From DAOTXL01 sp034435455 (GTDB lineage: Bacteria > Chloroflexota > Anaerolineae > JAAYZQ01): 64,000 bases of DNA. Below, piece by piece: positions 33,501 to 41,354 of this stretch. Under the pieces are notes generated by a model that ran no database searches, was not told where the DNA came from, and was given only the letters and a program-made list of their open reading frames with translations. Position numbers and translations under genes: made by a program. The stretch covers positions 1-64,000 of the forward strand of contig DAOTXL010000024.1 of assembly GCA_034435455.1 (NCBI GenBank), read 5' to 3'. Every line of letters begins with the position of its first letter. Within the stretch, counting starts at the first letter, position 1.

Positions 33501-36158
33501 TCACCGGCCCACGGTGACCGTGCCCACCCCCAGGTGGTCGCCCGCCGGTGCCCCAGAGGCGGCCGTCACCGGCAGCCGGCCCTCATCGGAGGGGACATAC
33601 AGGCCGACGATGAGCCGATAGCGGCCCGCCGGCAGGCCATCGGGCAGGAGCACGCCGTAGCGGTCTATGACCGACTCGCCCACCTGCCAGGCGGCGGTGG
33701 GGTGTTGGCCGCCGACCGGCTCGCTATCGCGCTGGGCGACCAGCCGCCCCTCGGCGTTCAACAGGTGGACGAACACCTTGAAATTGCCCGTGACAGGCCG
33801 ATACGCCCGCCAGAAGAGGGTCAACGGTACCACGTCGCCAGGCCGAAACTCCTGGTCCGGCAGGTCCGTGCCGGTCAGTTCGATACAATCGCCGAAATGC
33901 GCGCCTGACATCTCGGCAGGCTGGTCAGGCGGCGGCAGGGCGGTGGTGCCATACAGCGCCAGCCGCAGGCTGCCGAACCACCGGTCGTCGGCACGGTACG
34001 CATGGCGGTTTAGCCATCTTTCTACGGTTCCTTCGTTTTCGCCCAAAAGGACAAACAGGCGGCGATGGCTGCGGCTGAGCGATTCCAGTCGGGCAGGGGC
34101 TTCGGCCGGATCGGGCAGCAGGTAGATCTCGGCCTCACCGCTGCCGTGGCGGCTCACGGGGGCCAGCAGCTCCGGCGGGACCAGGAGCAGCGCATCGCCG
34201 GGGCGGGCCACATCGGACAGGAACTTGGTGAAATCGGACACGTAAGCATCGGGCAGGGCCGGGTCGGGCCAGTAGCGGAGCCGGTAGAGAGAGGCGGTGT
34301 CGCCGTTGGGTAGGGGATAGGCTGCTTCCAGGGCAAAGGCGTCGGCAAACAGCGGTGGTGGGCTGGTGAGGATGCGCTCAATGGCTGCCTGGACCTGTTC
34401 GTCCGGTTCCTGGTTGAGGCGGGTCAGCAGCAGGTATTCGTAGCCGTATAGCCGGGGCAGCGGGTCGCCGCCCTCGTAGTTGGGGGCCAGGTCGGTCACG
34501 ACGATGCCCTGGTAGCGGGTCAGGGTGGGGTAGAGGAAACTGCCGGCATGGATCTGGGGCGTGTGGGCCAGCACCCCCAGCCGCACCGTATCCCGACCCA
34601 TCACCTGCCGCCGGGCATCGGCGCGGGCCAGCACGTCGGCCTGGATGGCGTAGCCGGGGTCGGTGCTGTCGGCGTCGGGCAGTTCGATGTGGGTGCCCCC
34701 GGCGAACAACCCGGCCTGGCCCAGCAACGGCGACCAGAAGCGGGTCTGACGGGCCGGGCCGTTGGCCTCGGGATAGGAGACGACGAAAAACTGGACCAGC
34801 CCCCAGACCACGGCCAGGCCCAACAGGATGCGGCTCGCCCGTCGCCAGGGCAGGCGCACCAGGCCCGCCGCCAGGAGCAACGCCAGGGGCGGCAGGGCCG
34901 GGGTGAAGGCCCGCCCCTCTTTGTAGATAGAGAGGGTTAGAAACAGATAGGCCCCGACCGGCCAGAGGACCAGCACCCACCAGCCGGTATCGGCCTGCCA
35001 CAAGATGCGCCAGGAGGGACGTTTCTTGATCAGCCAGAGGAGAGCGCCAGCGGCCAGCCCGATCAGCAGCGTCGCCAGAACCAGCCCCAACCCTTCGTTG
35101 ACGGTGACACGCAGATAGTAGGTATAGGTGTAAATGCTCGTCAGGTCCAGCTTGCGGCCCCGAGGGTCGCCCACGCCATAGCCATAGAGCAGCACCCGGC
35201 GCACGAACTCGATGCGGGGCAGGGCCCACAATGAGGCCACCGTCACCGCCAGGCTCAAAGCCGACAGGCAATTCACGCCCGGGTCCTTGGGGCGGCGCAG
35301 GAGCAGATAGATCGTCGCGGCGACCAGCGCCGCCCAGGCCGGAAAGAGCCACATCCCCAGGACCAGGTCTTGCGCCTGGGTGCGATTGGGAAAGTACCAC
35401 AAGGCAGCCAGGGCCCCCCCGCCGCCCAGGGCCAGAAGGAGATCGGCCAGGGAGAGCCGCACTCCCCCCTGCAACCGGCGCCACAGGGAGCGGATCACCC
35501 CGGAGCGCAGGATGGCGACGGCGACCGGCAGGGCAACAAAGACAGGATAGGTGCGGGTGGTCAGGAAGCCCAGGCCCAGGGCCAGGCCAAAGCCCAGAGA
35601 GGCCCGCCGCTGCTCAAACCCCCGGCTGGCGACCAGCAGATAGAGGGCCAGGGCCACCATAGCCGCCAGGGCGAACTCGAAGTAGAACGAGCGCGACATG
35701 GCATACAGCAGCGGCGTCAGCGCCGTCAGGAGCACCCCGGCCATGCCCAGCCGCCACCCGCCCAGGTGGGCGCCCAGGCCATAGATAGAAGCCAGCAGAA
35801 CCAGCCAGTAGACGACGTTGACCATCGTCGCCACGTCCTCGGACAGGCCGAACAGCCAGTACAGCGGTGTGGCCGAGGCCGGGAAGAGGGGAGGGCGGAT
35901 CGAGTCCAGCACTGTAGCCTGGAACAAACCCTGCCAGGTGAGGGGGGTCAGCGCCGCGTAATAGGCCAGCGAGCGGCCCAGGTGTGCCGGCCGGTCCCAG
36001 CCTGGGATGACGGTGTTTCGGGAGAGCCAGGCCCAGTTGTTGACCGCCTCAAAGGCCGCCAAGGTCAGGATCAAGGCCCAGGGTGCCAGGCGGACCAGCC
36101 CCCTGCTCTGTCCGTTCGATCGCGACACGGGAAACCGGCTTTTCACACAGACACCCAA
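33501..36158 (-). CDS. GT-C glycosyltransferase (dolichyl-phosphate-mannose type, PMT/ArnT-like)
   Basis: This 885-residue protein has about 11-13 membrane helices (residues 20-480) with a GT-C type first loop (IPGWDRPAHLGRSLAYYAALT region, Asp as likely base), then a large soluble C-terminal part including a beta domain (about 740-885, VVPLTLFWRAYRPV, FKVFVHLLNAEGRLVAQRD, YGVLLPDGLPAGRYRLIVGLY). Enzymes of this type use polyprenyl-phosphate sugars outside the membrane. The beta tail is common in Chloroflexota relatives. TTG 36156-36158 is the start used here; a GTG four codons later is also possible. A paralogue without the long tail lies at 46342-48540. Confidence 0.85.
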   Translation of the reverse strand: MGVCVKSRFPVSRSNGQSRGLVRLAPWALILTLAAFEAVNNWAWLSRNTVIPGWDRPAHLGRSLAYYAALTPLTWQGLFQATVLDSIRPPLFPASATPLYWLFGLSEDVATMVNVVYWLVLLASIYGLGAHLGGWRLGMAGVLLTALTPLLYAMSRSFYFEFALAAMVALALYLLVASRGFEQRRASLGFGLALGLGFLTTRTYPVFVALPVAVAILRSGVIRSLWRRLQGGVRLSLADLLLALGGGGALAALWYFPNRTQAQDLVLGMWLFPAWAALVAATIYLLLRRPKDPGVNCLSALSLAVTVASLWALPRIEFVRRVLLYGYGVGDPRGRKLDLTSIYTYTYYLRVTVNEGLGLVLATLLIGLAAGALLWLIKKRPSWRILWQADTGWWVLVLWPVGAYLFLTLSIYKEGRAFTPALPPLALLLAAGLVRLPWRRASRILLGLAVVWGLVQFFVVSYPEANGPARQTRFWSPLLGQAGLFAGGTHIELPDADSTDPGYAIQADVLARADARRQVMGRDTVRLGVLAHTPQIHAGSFLYPTLTRYQGIVVTDLAPNYEGGDPLPRLYGYEYLLLTRLNQEPDEQVQAAIERILTSPPPLFADAFALEAAYPLPNGDTASLYRLRYWPDPALPDAYVSDFTKFLSDVARPGDALLLVPPELLAPVSRHGSGEAEIYLLPDPAEAPARLESLSRSHRRLFVLLGENEGTVERWLNRHAYRADDRWFGSLRLALYGTTALPPPDQPAEMSGAHFGDCIELTGTDLPDQEFRPGDVVPLTLFWRAYRPVTGNFKVFVHLLNAEGRLVAQRDSEPVGGQHPTAAWQVGESVIDRYGVLLPDGLPAGRYRLIVGLYVPSDEGRLPVTAASGAPAGDHLGVGTVTVGR

Positions 36159-36211
36159 GCGCAGTCTACAAAAAGTTGGGGCGAGGTGCCCTCGCCCCGC
36201 CCCACGTCTCC

Positions 36212-36297
36212 TGGTGCCCCCGAGAGGATTTGAACCTCCACGCCCTTTCGGGCACAGGTCCTCAACCTGCCGCGTATGCCTGTTCCGCCACGGGGGC
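36212..36297 (-). tRNA. tRNA-Leu (anticodon GAG)
   Basis: An 86-nt class II tRNA on the minus strand: acceptor GCCCCCG/CGGGGGC, anticodon loop TTGAGGA (GAG), long variable arm TGCCCGAAAGGGCG, T-loop TTCAAAT, encoded CCA end at 36212-36214. Confidence 0.95.
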
Positions 36298-36308
36298 CTG
36301 CATTTTCT

Positions 36309-36337
36309 ATTTTACCTCTATTCGCCCGGCCTGTCAA
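36309..36337 (-). promoter_or_regulatory. Promoter of tRNA-Leu
   Basis: TTGACA (36332-36337), a 17-base spacer and TAAAAT (36309-36314) on the minus strand. Confidence 0.8.
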
Positions 36338-36354
36338 TTCCGCCCGCCCGGCGA

Positions 36355-36891
36355 TCAGCCGCCGCGGAGCAACAGCGCAAGGACGGCCGCCACGACCAGG
36401 CCCAGCAGCAGGAGAAACATCAGCAGGACGGCGATGGCAAAAAAGGTGCGGGGCCGGCCGGCCTGGTGTCCCTCTTCGATAGGCCTCAGGGCCGGGTGGA
36501 TGCGCGGCTGGATCTGGGGGGCAGGAAGGGCAGCGTTCAATTCCTCCAGCCAGTCCGGGAGCTCGGCCGGCACCACCGGCACCGACTCGTCGGGCCGGAA
36601 CAGGGCCGGTTCGGCGGTCGCAGCGGCGGCGGTGGGTTCAGAGGTCACCCAGAACGCCTCACCGGCCTTGGCCAACTGCTGGAGTTGCAAGGCCAGGCCG
36701 CCCAGGCTCTGTCCACACCGGTTGCAATACTCGGCATCGGGCACCACCTGATGACAGCGGGGGCACAGGACCATCTCCCCGCCCCGCAGCAGCGTGCCGC
36801 AGTTCCGGCAGAAATAGCCGCTTTCTTCCGTACCACACTCCGGACAAAAGACGTTCTCTTGCTCGGCCTCCGCCCTGTCTTTTGGGTTCAT
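36355..36891 (-). CDS. Zinc-ribbon membrane protein
   Basis: This 178-residue protein has an N-terminal double zinc ribbon (FCPECGTEESGYFCRNCG, then LCPRCHQVVPDAEYCNRCG, about 14-60), a Pro/Ala/Glu-rich linker, and one C-terminal membrane helix (FFAIAVLLMFLLLLGLVVAA). The ribbons face the cytoplasm. Similar small zinc-ribbon anchor proteins are widespread and of unknown function. ATG 36889-36891 has GGAAGG eight bases upstream; the longer frame upstream crosses the divergent radC promoter and is unlikely. Confidence 0.8.
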   Translation of the reverse strand: MNPKDRAEAEQENVFCPECGTEESGYFCRNCGTLLRGGEMVLCPRCHQVVPDAEYCNRCGQSLGGLALQLQQLAKAGEAFWVTSEPTAAAATAEPALFRPDESVPVVPAELPDWLEELNAALPAPQIQPRIHPALRPIEEGHQAGRPRTFFAIAVLLMFLLLLGLVVAAVLALLLRGG

Positions 36892-37003
36892 CGCTACGCC
36901 TTCCGTTCCCAGAGATCGACCCCATTGTACCTCAGAAAGCCGATTTTGACCAGTCTGGAACAGGCCCATGCCCACCGCCGTTGCGATCGGTCGCCGGCCA
37001 ACT

Positions 37004-37032
37004 TTGACATCAACCCGGCCATCGGGTAGAAT
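37004..37032 (+). promoter_or_regulatory. Promoter of radC
   Basis: TTGACA (37004-37009), a 17-base spacer and TAGAAT (37027-37032). Confidence 0.8.
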
Positions 37033-37081
37033 GAAGGGCAGCCGGCACCTGGGAAGCACACCCCGGCGAGGAGTCTGAGCC

Positions 37082-37783
37082 ATGAGCAGCAAGGCGGAAT
37101 ACAACCTGACGATCAAAGAGCTGCCCAGCAGCGAACGGCCCCGCGAACGGCTGTTGCACTATGGGGCCAATGCCCTTTCCAACGCCGAACTGCTGGCCAT
37201 CATCCTGCGCACCGGCACCCGCGACGAGAATGTCGTGCGGCTGGCGCAACGGCTGCTCAGCGGCTATGGGGGGCTGGCAGGGCTGGCCCGGGCCAACACC
37301 GCCGAACTGGCTGCAGAACGGGGCCTGGGGCCGGCCAAGACCACGCAACTGAAAGCCGCCCTGGAGCTGGGCCGGCGGTTGCTGGCCGAATCCCCCGAAG
37401 AACGGCCGCAGGTCCGCTCCCCGGCCGACGCAGCCAGTCTGGTCATGTCGGAGATGAGCCTGCTGGAGCAGGAGCATATGCGGGTCTTGCTCCTCGACAC
37501 CAGAAACCACGTGCTGGCCTCCCCCACCGTCTACATTGGTTCCCTGAACACCAGCCTGATCCGGGTGGGAGAGCTGTTCCGCGAGGCGATCCGGGCCAAC
37601 GCCGCCTCGCTCATCGTCGTCCACAACCACCCCTCCGGCGACCCCACCCCCAGCCCGGAAGATGTGGCCGTGACCCGGCAGATCGCCGAGGCCGGCCGGC
37701 TGCTGGGCGTGGAGGTCGTGGACCACCTGATTATCGGTCGGCAACGGTTTGTCAGCCTGAAGGAGCGGAGGTTGGGTTTTTAG
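37082..37783 (+). CDS. radC: RadC/YeeS family JAMM-domain protein
   Basis: This 233-residue protein has an N-terminal helix-hairpin-helix-like part (LSNAELLAIILRTGT ... YGGLAGLARA) and a C-terminal JAB1/MPN (JAMM) metal-binding domain with HNHPSGDPTPSPED and NTSLIRVGELFREAI. Length is normal for the family. The name radC is historical; the protein was linked to DNA repair but its biochemical role is unsettled. It has its own consensus promoter and GAGGAG ribosome-binding site. Confidence 0.95.
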   Translation: MSSKAEYNLTIKELPSSERPRERLLHYGANALSNAELLAIILRTGTRDENVVRLAQRLLSGYGGLAGLARANTAELAAERGLGPAKTTQLKAALELGRRLLAESPEERPQVRSPADAASLVMSEMSLLEQEHMRVLLLDTRNHVLASPTVYIGSLNTSLIRVGELFREAIRANAASLIVVHNHPSGDPTPSPEDVAVTRQIAEAGRLLGVEVVDHLIIGRQRFVSLKERRLGF

Positions 37784-37904
37784 TCATGGTACTTTGACCT
37801 TATGGCAGGCTCGCTTCCGGATCAAGGCTATGGGGCCGGGCCAGGATGCTAACAGGGATGGAATTCGCCCGGCGAACAACCTTCGCAAGGCCAGGAGAAA
37901 GGCC

Positions 37905-39303
37905 ATGTCGAGCGAAGAGCTAAGAATCGCAGAAGATTATGTCGCTAAAAACCGGCTTCAATCGGAGGACGGGGCGAATCACGGCTGGTATCGCTTTGTG
38001 CTTGGTTATCCACCGCACCTCGTACGCGAGTACTTGAAGGTCCTGGAAGCAGATCCAACCAGAGATTGGGTATTTGACCCGTTCTGCGGAACAGCCACGA
38101 CCCCTGTGGAAGCGCGGTTGCGAGGTTTCTCCACCCTGAGCACCGATGCGAACCCCATTTCGGTTTTGGCTACTCGGGTCAAACTCGCGTGGGATCTGGA
38201 TCTCGCTGAAGTACAGTCGAGGCTCAATGATGTCCTGGAACTTGCTACTGCATGTCTTGGGCGTGTTCATCTATCCCCTATAGCGGAGGTAACCCATCAG
38301 TTAAACCTCTTTGGTCCTCAAGTACTGGGGAGTGAGGCTGGTGATGCTGGATTAACAGCGACCGATTTTGATCCCGATGATCTACTCCCGCCCAGGGCGG
38401 TAGCTCTGATCCCAGACGGATTCATCAGCAAAAAGCCTCTGTTGCGTGTCTTGGCCCTTCGCTATGCTATTGAGAAAAGCGTGCTCCGGCAAGACATTCG
38501 CGAGTTTATGATCCTGGCTCTTGCGAATACGATAGTGACAACTGCCGGCAACGTAGGATTTGGACCGGAGGTATATCGTCTCCCTCCCCGCGAGGATGCC
38601 GATGTATTGGGTGCGTTTGTCGTTACAGTTACACGGATGATTTCAGATCTTCAGACCATTCTCCCCAGACAACAACACCCTTTCCCGCCAGCCTATGTGT
38701 TCAAGGACGACGCACGTACACTCTCTTCCCTGGAGAATTGCCCACCTATCGGAATTGTCATCACCTCGCCGCCATATCCCAATGAAAAGGACTATACGCG
38801 CAGTACACGTCTGGAAAGTGTTCTACTTGGCCTCATTACGACCAGACAGGATCTACGCGCCCTCAAGTCCAGCCTTCTGCGAAGTAATACCCGGAATGTC
38901 TTTGTTGGCGATAATGATGATATTTACGTTAACGACATTCCATCGGTTGCTTGCATAGCCGAAGAAATAGAAAAAAGACGGCTGCAGTTAAGCAAAACGC
39001 CCGGTTTTGAGCGCCTTTATCATCGTGTCACCCGATTATACTTTGGCGGAATGTACCGACACCTTGTGGCTCTGCAGCCCAGGCTTCGCCCCGGAGCCCG
39101 CTGTGCATATGTGGTCAATGTCATTCTTTCGAGTCCCCATCCACACGGCGCAGTTGCTGGCGGATGTGGCGATCAAGGCAGGCTACAAAGTAGAGGGCAT
39201 CGAACTCTGGCGTACCCGCCGCTCTACTACGACAGGGCAGGATTTAGAGGAGAATGTCCTGATCCTCAGACGCCCAGAAATCGGAGGAAACGCGAATGCC
39301 TGA
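37905..39303 (+). pseudogene. DNA methyltransferase, frameshifted near its 3' end
   Basis: The gene encodes a DNA methyltransferase of the TSPPY class: SAM-binding motif DPFCGTATTPVEA near residue 60 and catalytic TSPPYPNEKDY near residue 285. The first frame is good to CAYVV (about 39116) and then becomes nonsense. The expected C-terminus (SFFRVPIHTAQLLADVAI ... IELWRTRRSTTTGQDLEENVLILRRP) continues in the next frame to a stop at 39301-39303. A loss of a few bases between 39116 and 39127, netting a frame change, is the simplest explanation. Lower GC and different codon use than neighbours suggest lateral transfer. Together with the following endonuclease fragment it is a decayed type II restriction-modification unit. 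A sequencing error cannot be excluded. Confidence 0.8.
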
Positions 39304-39427
39304 AAGGAATCCGGGCCGTACCCCGCCCAAGGGGACCCGTAGCACCGACACCCAAACTCTGTCCCGATATGATGAGGTGATTCTGGAGGTGTTTCTGTGT
39401 CACTACGAGGAAGGATCTGCATACTGA
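39296..39427 (+). pseudogene. N-terminal remnant of the cognate restriction endonuclease (probable)
   Basis: A 43-residue frame overlaps the methyltransferase stop (ATGCCTGA). It begins MPERNPGRTPPKGTRSTDTQ and has TLSRYDEVILEVFLCHYEEGS before the TGA. This resembles the start of endonucleases that follow this type of methyltransferase, as I remember them (Arg-Tyr-x-x-Val-Ile-x-x-Ile-Phe), but the rest is missing. The overlap and position support the call. Confidence 0.45.
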
Positions 39428-39434
39428 AAGCGAG

Positions 39435-39692
39435 ATGATTGGGCGTATCCAACTTGCTCAGATGGCCAGGCTCGTCCGGCAAGAGTTTGCGGGGCTAAGC
39501 CGTCGTGTACTTGCCATCAAAGCCCTCGCCGATGGAACGATAGCGATGGTTGAGTTTGACGACCGTGAAGAGCCAGATGAGTTCGGCATCGTTTCCGTTG
39601 GCCGATTCCGCCTGGTCCGACGGGGAACTACTCAGGTGCCTGGCACTTTCAATTCTACAAGTGCCAGGCACCTTCCGGCGCAGCCTGGATAG
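39435..39692 (+). CDS. Short hypothetical protein, 3' end formed by a palindromic repeat
   Basis: An 85-residue frame (MIGRIQLAQMARLVRQEFAG ...) has a plausible alpha/beta pattern to about residue 68 (FGIVSVGRFRLVRRG), then runs through the 39634-39673 palindrome. It has no clear ribosome-binding site. It may be a remnant of the same decayed locus. Confidence 0.35.
   Translation: MIGRIQLAQMARLVRQEFAGLSRRVLAIKALADGTIAMVEFDDREEPDEFGIVSVGRFRLVRRGTTQVPGTFNSTSARHLPAQPG
39634..39673. repeat. Perfect 15-bp inverted repeat, REP-like
   Basis: AGGTGCCTGGCACTT (39634-39648), a 10-base loop, and its exact complement (39659-39673). Sequences of this AAGTGCCAGGCAC type recur as dispersed palindromic elements in many bacterial genomes; only one copy is in this window. 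Confidence 0.85.
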
Positions 39693-39715
39693 TTATGATG
39701 GGGAGGGAGGGTGCA

Positions 39716-40075
39716 ATGTCCGAAGCGGTGGTGGTCCTGATGACCGCCGGTTCGCCGGAGGAAGCCCAACGCCTGGCCCAGACCCTGGTCGCCGACGGGC
39801 TGGCCGCGTGCGTGAACATCGTCCCCGGCATAACCTCCGTGTACCGCTGGGAGGGCAGGGTGCAGCGGGACCAGGAGTGGCTGCTGGTGGCCAAGAGCCG
39901 CCGTGACCGACTGGCAGACCTGGTGCGGCGCGTCCAGGCGCTCCACAGCTACCAGGTGCCGGAGGTCATTGCCCTGCCCATCGTCGGCGGCAGCCAGGCT
40001 TACCTGCACTGGCTCGATCAGGAGGTCGGCGGGGATAGGCCCGCTGTAGATCAGGAAGGGAGGGATCATGCGTGA
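39716..40075 (+). CDS. cutA: CutA-like divalent cation tolerance protein
   Basis: This 119-residue protein has the CutA fold signature: VVLMTAGSPEEAQRLAQTLV, GLAACVNIVPGITSVYRWEG, EWLLVAKSRRD and YQVPEVIALPIVGGSQAYL. CutA proteins form PII-like trimers linked to copper tolerance. ATG 39716 has GGAGGG upstream; an ATG seven codons earlier is possible. Its stop overlaps the start of the kinase-like gene by 8 bases. Confidence 0.93.
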   Translation: MSEAVVVLMTAGSPEEAQRLAQTLVADGLAACVNIVPGITSVYRWEGRVQRDQEWLLVAKSRRDRLADLVRRVQALHSYQVPEVIALPIVGGSQAYLHWLDQEVGGDRPAVDQEGRDHA

Positions 40076-41354
40076 CCTGGTTCGACAAGTCATCGAGAGC
40101 TACAAATCGCTCAAGCTGGTGGGACAGCGAGAGGGCTATGTCCTGTTTAGCGGCCAGACCCCCGATACCCGGCAGCAGGTGTGGATCAAGGTGCTGCCCC
40201 GGCTGCTGGGCAGCGACCCCCAGATCGCCGAAAGGTTCCGGCAACTGGCCAACGCCATCCGCCAGCTCAACCATCCCAACATCGCCGCCACCCAGGAGGT
40301 GGGCGACAAGGCCGGCCTGCCCTACCTGGTAACCCGTGCCGTCGAGCGGGCGCGGCCTCTGGCGGAAAAGCTCGACCAGCCGTGGGCCGTGGATGCCGCC
40401 GCCGACCTGGTGATGCAGGTCGGCCAGGCGCTGGAACATGCCTACCGCAAGGGGGTCCTCCACGGTTCCCTCACCCCCGACACAATCCTGGTGCAGGAGG
40501 ATGGGCGTGTGGCCGTCACCGATCTGGGGCTGGCCGAACTGCTGGAGCTGGTGGGGGCGCAACTCAAGCAAACCGCTTCGCCCTACCTGGCTCCCGAACG
40601 GGCAGCGGGCGGGTCGGCCGACCCCCGCGCCGACGTCTATTCCCTGGCGGCGATAGCCTATAGCCTGCTGACCAAGCGCGGGCCGCTGGTGGTCAAGGGG
40701 CAGGTCCAGCCCCCCAGCCGCTTCAACCCCGACGTACCGGCAGAGATGGACAACGTGCTGCTCAAAGCCCTGGCCCAGGACCCGGCGCAGCGCTATCCCG
40801 ATGTCGGGTCGTTCCTGGCCGCCTTTGGCGCCGTCACCCTGGCGCCGGCCCTCAAAAAGAAACGACCCCCGGCCCCCTCAGGCCGCTGCCCCCGCTGTGG
40901 AGCTGCAAATCAGAGCGGGCGCTTCTGCCGCAGGTGCGGCGCCCGCCTGGAGGAGCCAGGGGCTGCAGCCCCAGCCGGCCCGGCTGCCCGGCCGGCGCCC
41001 GCCCGCTCGAAACTCGACGAACCGATCCAGATCACCACCGTCGAGGTGGGGCGCATCGAGGTGGGCAAGGGGGTCGAGGTGCACTCCACCGTCATCGCCA
41101 GACCGACGCCGGTGACGAGCGGCAACCTGGAGGTCCCGTTCCCCGAACCGTTGCCCATGCCCCATCTGGACGCTGAAGCCCTGTGGGCCGAGGTCGGCCG
41201 CGTGGCGTCCATCCCCATGCCGGAACCCCCACCCATGCCCACCGTGGACTGGAGCGGGATCGCCCCGCCTATGCCCACCGCTGACTGGAGCGGGATCGCC
41301 CCGCCCATGCCTCCGGTGCCATCTTTCGAGAGCGGGAGCCAGGAGGGGGATTGA
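40068..41354 (+). CDS. Zinc-ribbon Ser/Thr pseudokinase
   Basis: This 428-residue protein has a bacterial Hanks-type kinase fold (about 10-265). Lys41 (VWIKVL) and DLG (Asp152) are present, but the catalytic loop reads LHGSLTPDTILV: the HRD Asp is Ser134 and the conserved Asn is Thr139. It should not transfer phosphate by the usual mechanism. A zinc ribbon follows (GRCPRCGAANQSGRFCRRCG, about 277-297), then a Pro-rich tail with two near-identical repeats (TVDWSGIAPPMP / TADWSGIAPPMP). There is no membrane helix. It lies between CutA and the MurF-Alr gene with overlapping ends, which suggests a regulatory role in wall synthesis; that is inference. Confidence 0.85.
   Translation: MRDLVRQVIESYKSLKLVGQREGYVLFSGQTPDTRQQVWIKVLPRLLGSDPQIAERFRQLANAIRQLNHPNIAATQEVGDKAGLPYLVTRAVERARPLAEKLDQPWAVDAAADLVMQVGQALEHAYRKGVLHGSLTPDTILVQEDGRVAVTDLGLAELLELVGAQLKQTASPYLAPERAAGGSADPRADVYSLAAIAYSLLTKRGPLVVKGQVQPPSRFNPDVPAEMDNVLLKALAQDPAQRYPDVGSFLAAFGAVTLAPALKKKRPPAPSGRCPRCGAANQSGRFCRRCGARLEEPGAAAPAGPAARPAPARSKLDEPIQITTVEVGRIEVGKGVEVHSTVIARPTPVTSGNLEVPFPEPLPMPHLDAEALWAEVGRVASIPMPEPPPMPTVDWSGIAPPMPTADWSGIAPPMPPVPSFESGSQEGD

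Noticed and set aside
36892..37116. N-terminal extension of the zinc-ribbon protein across the radC promoter
   Set aside because: The extension has no pattern, while ATG 36891 has a good ribosome-binding site.
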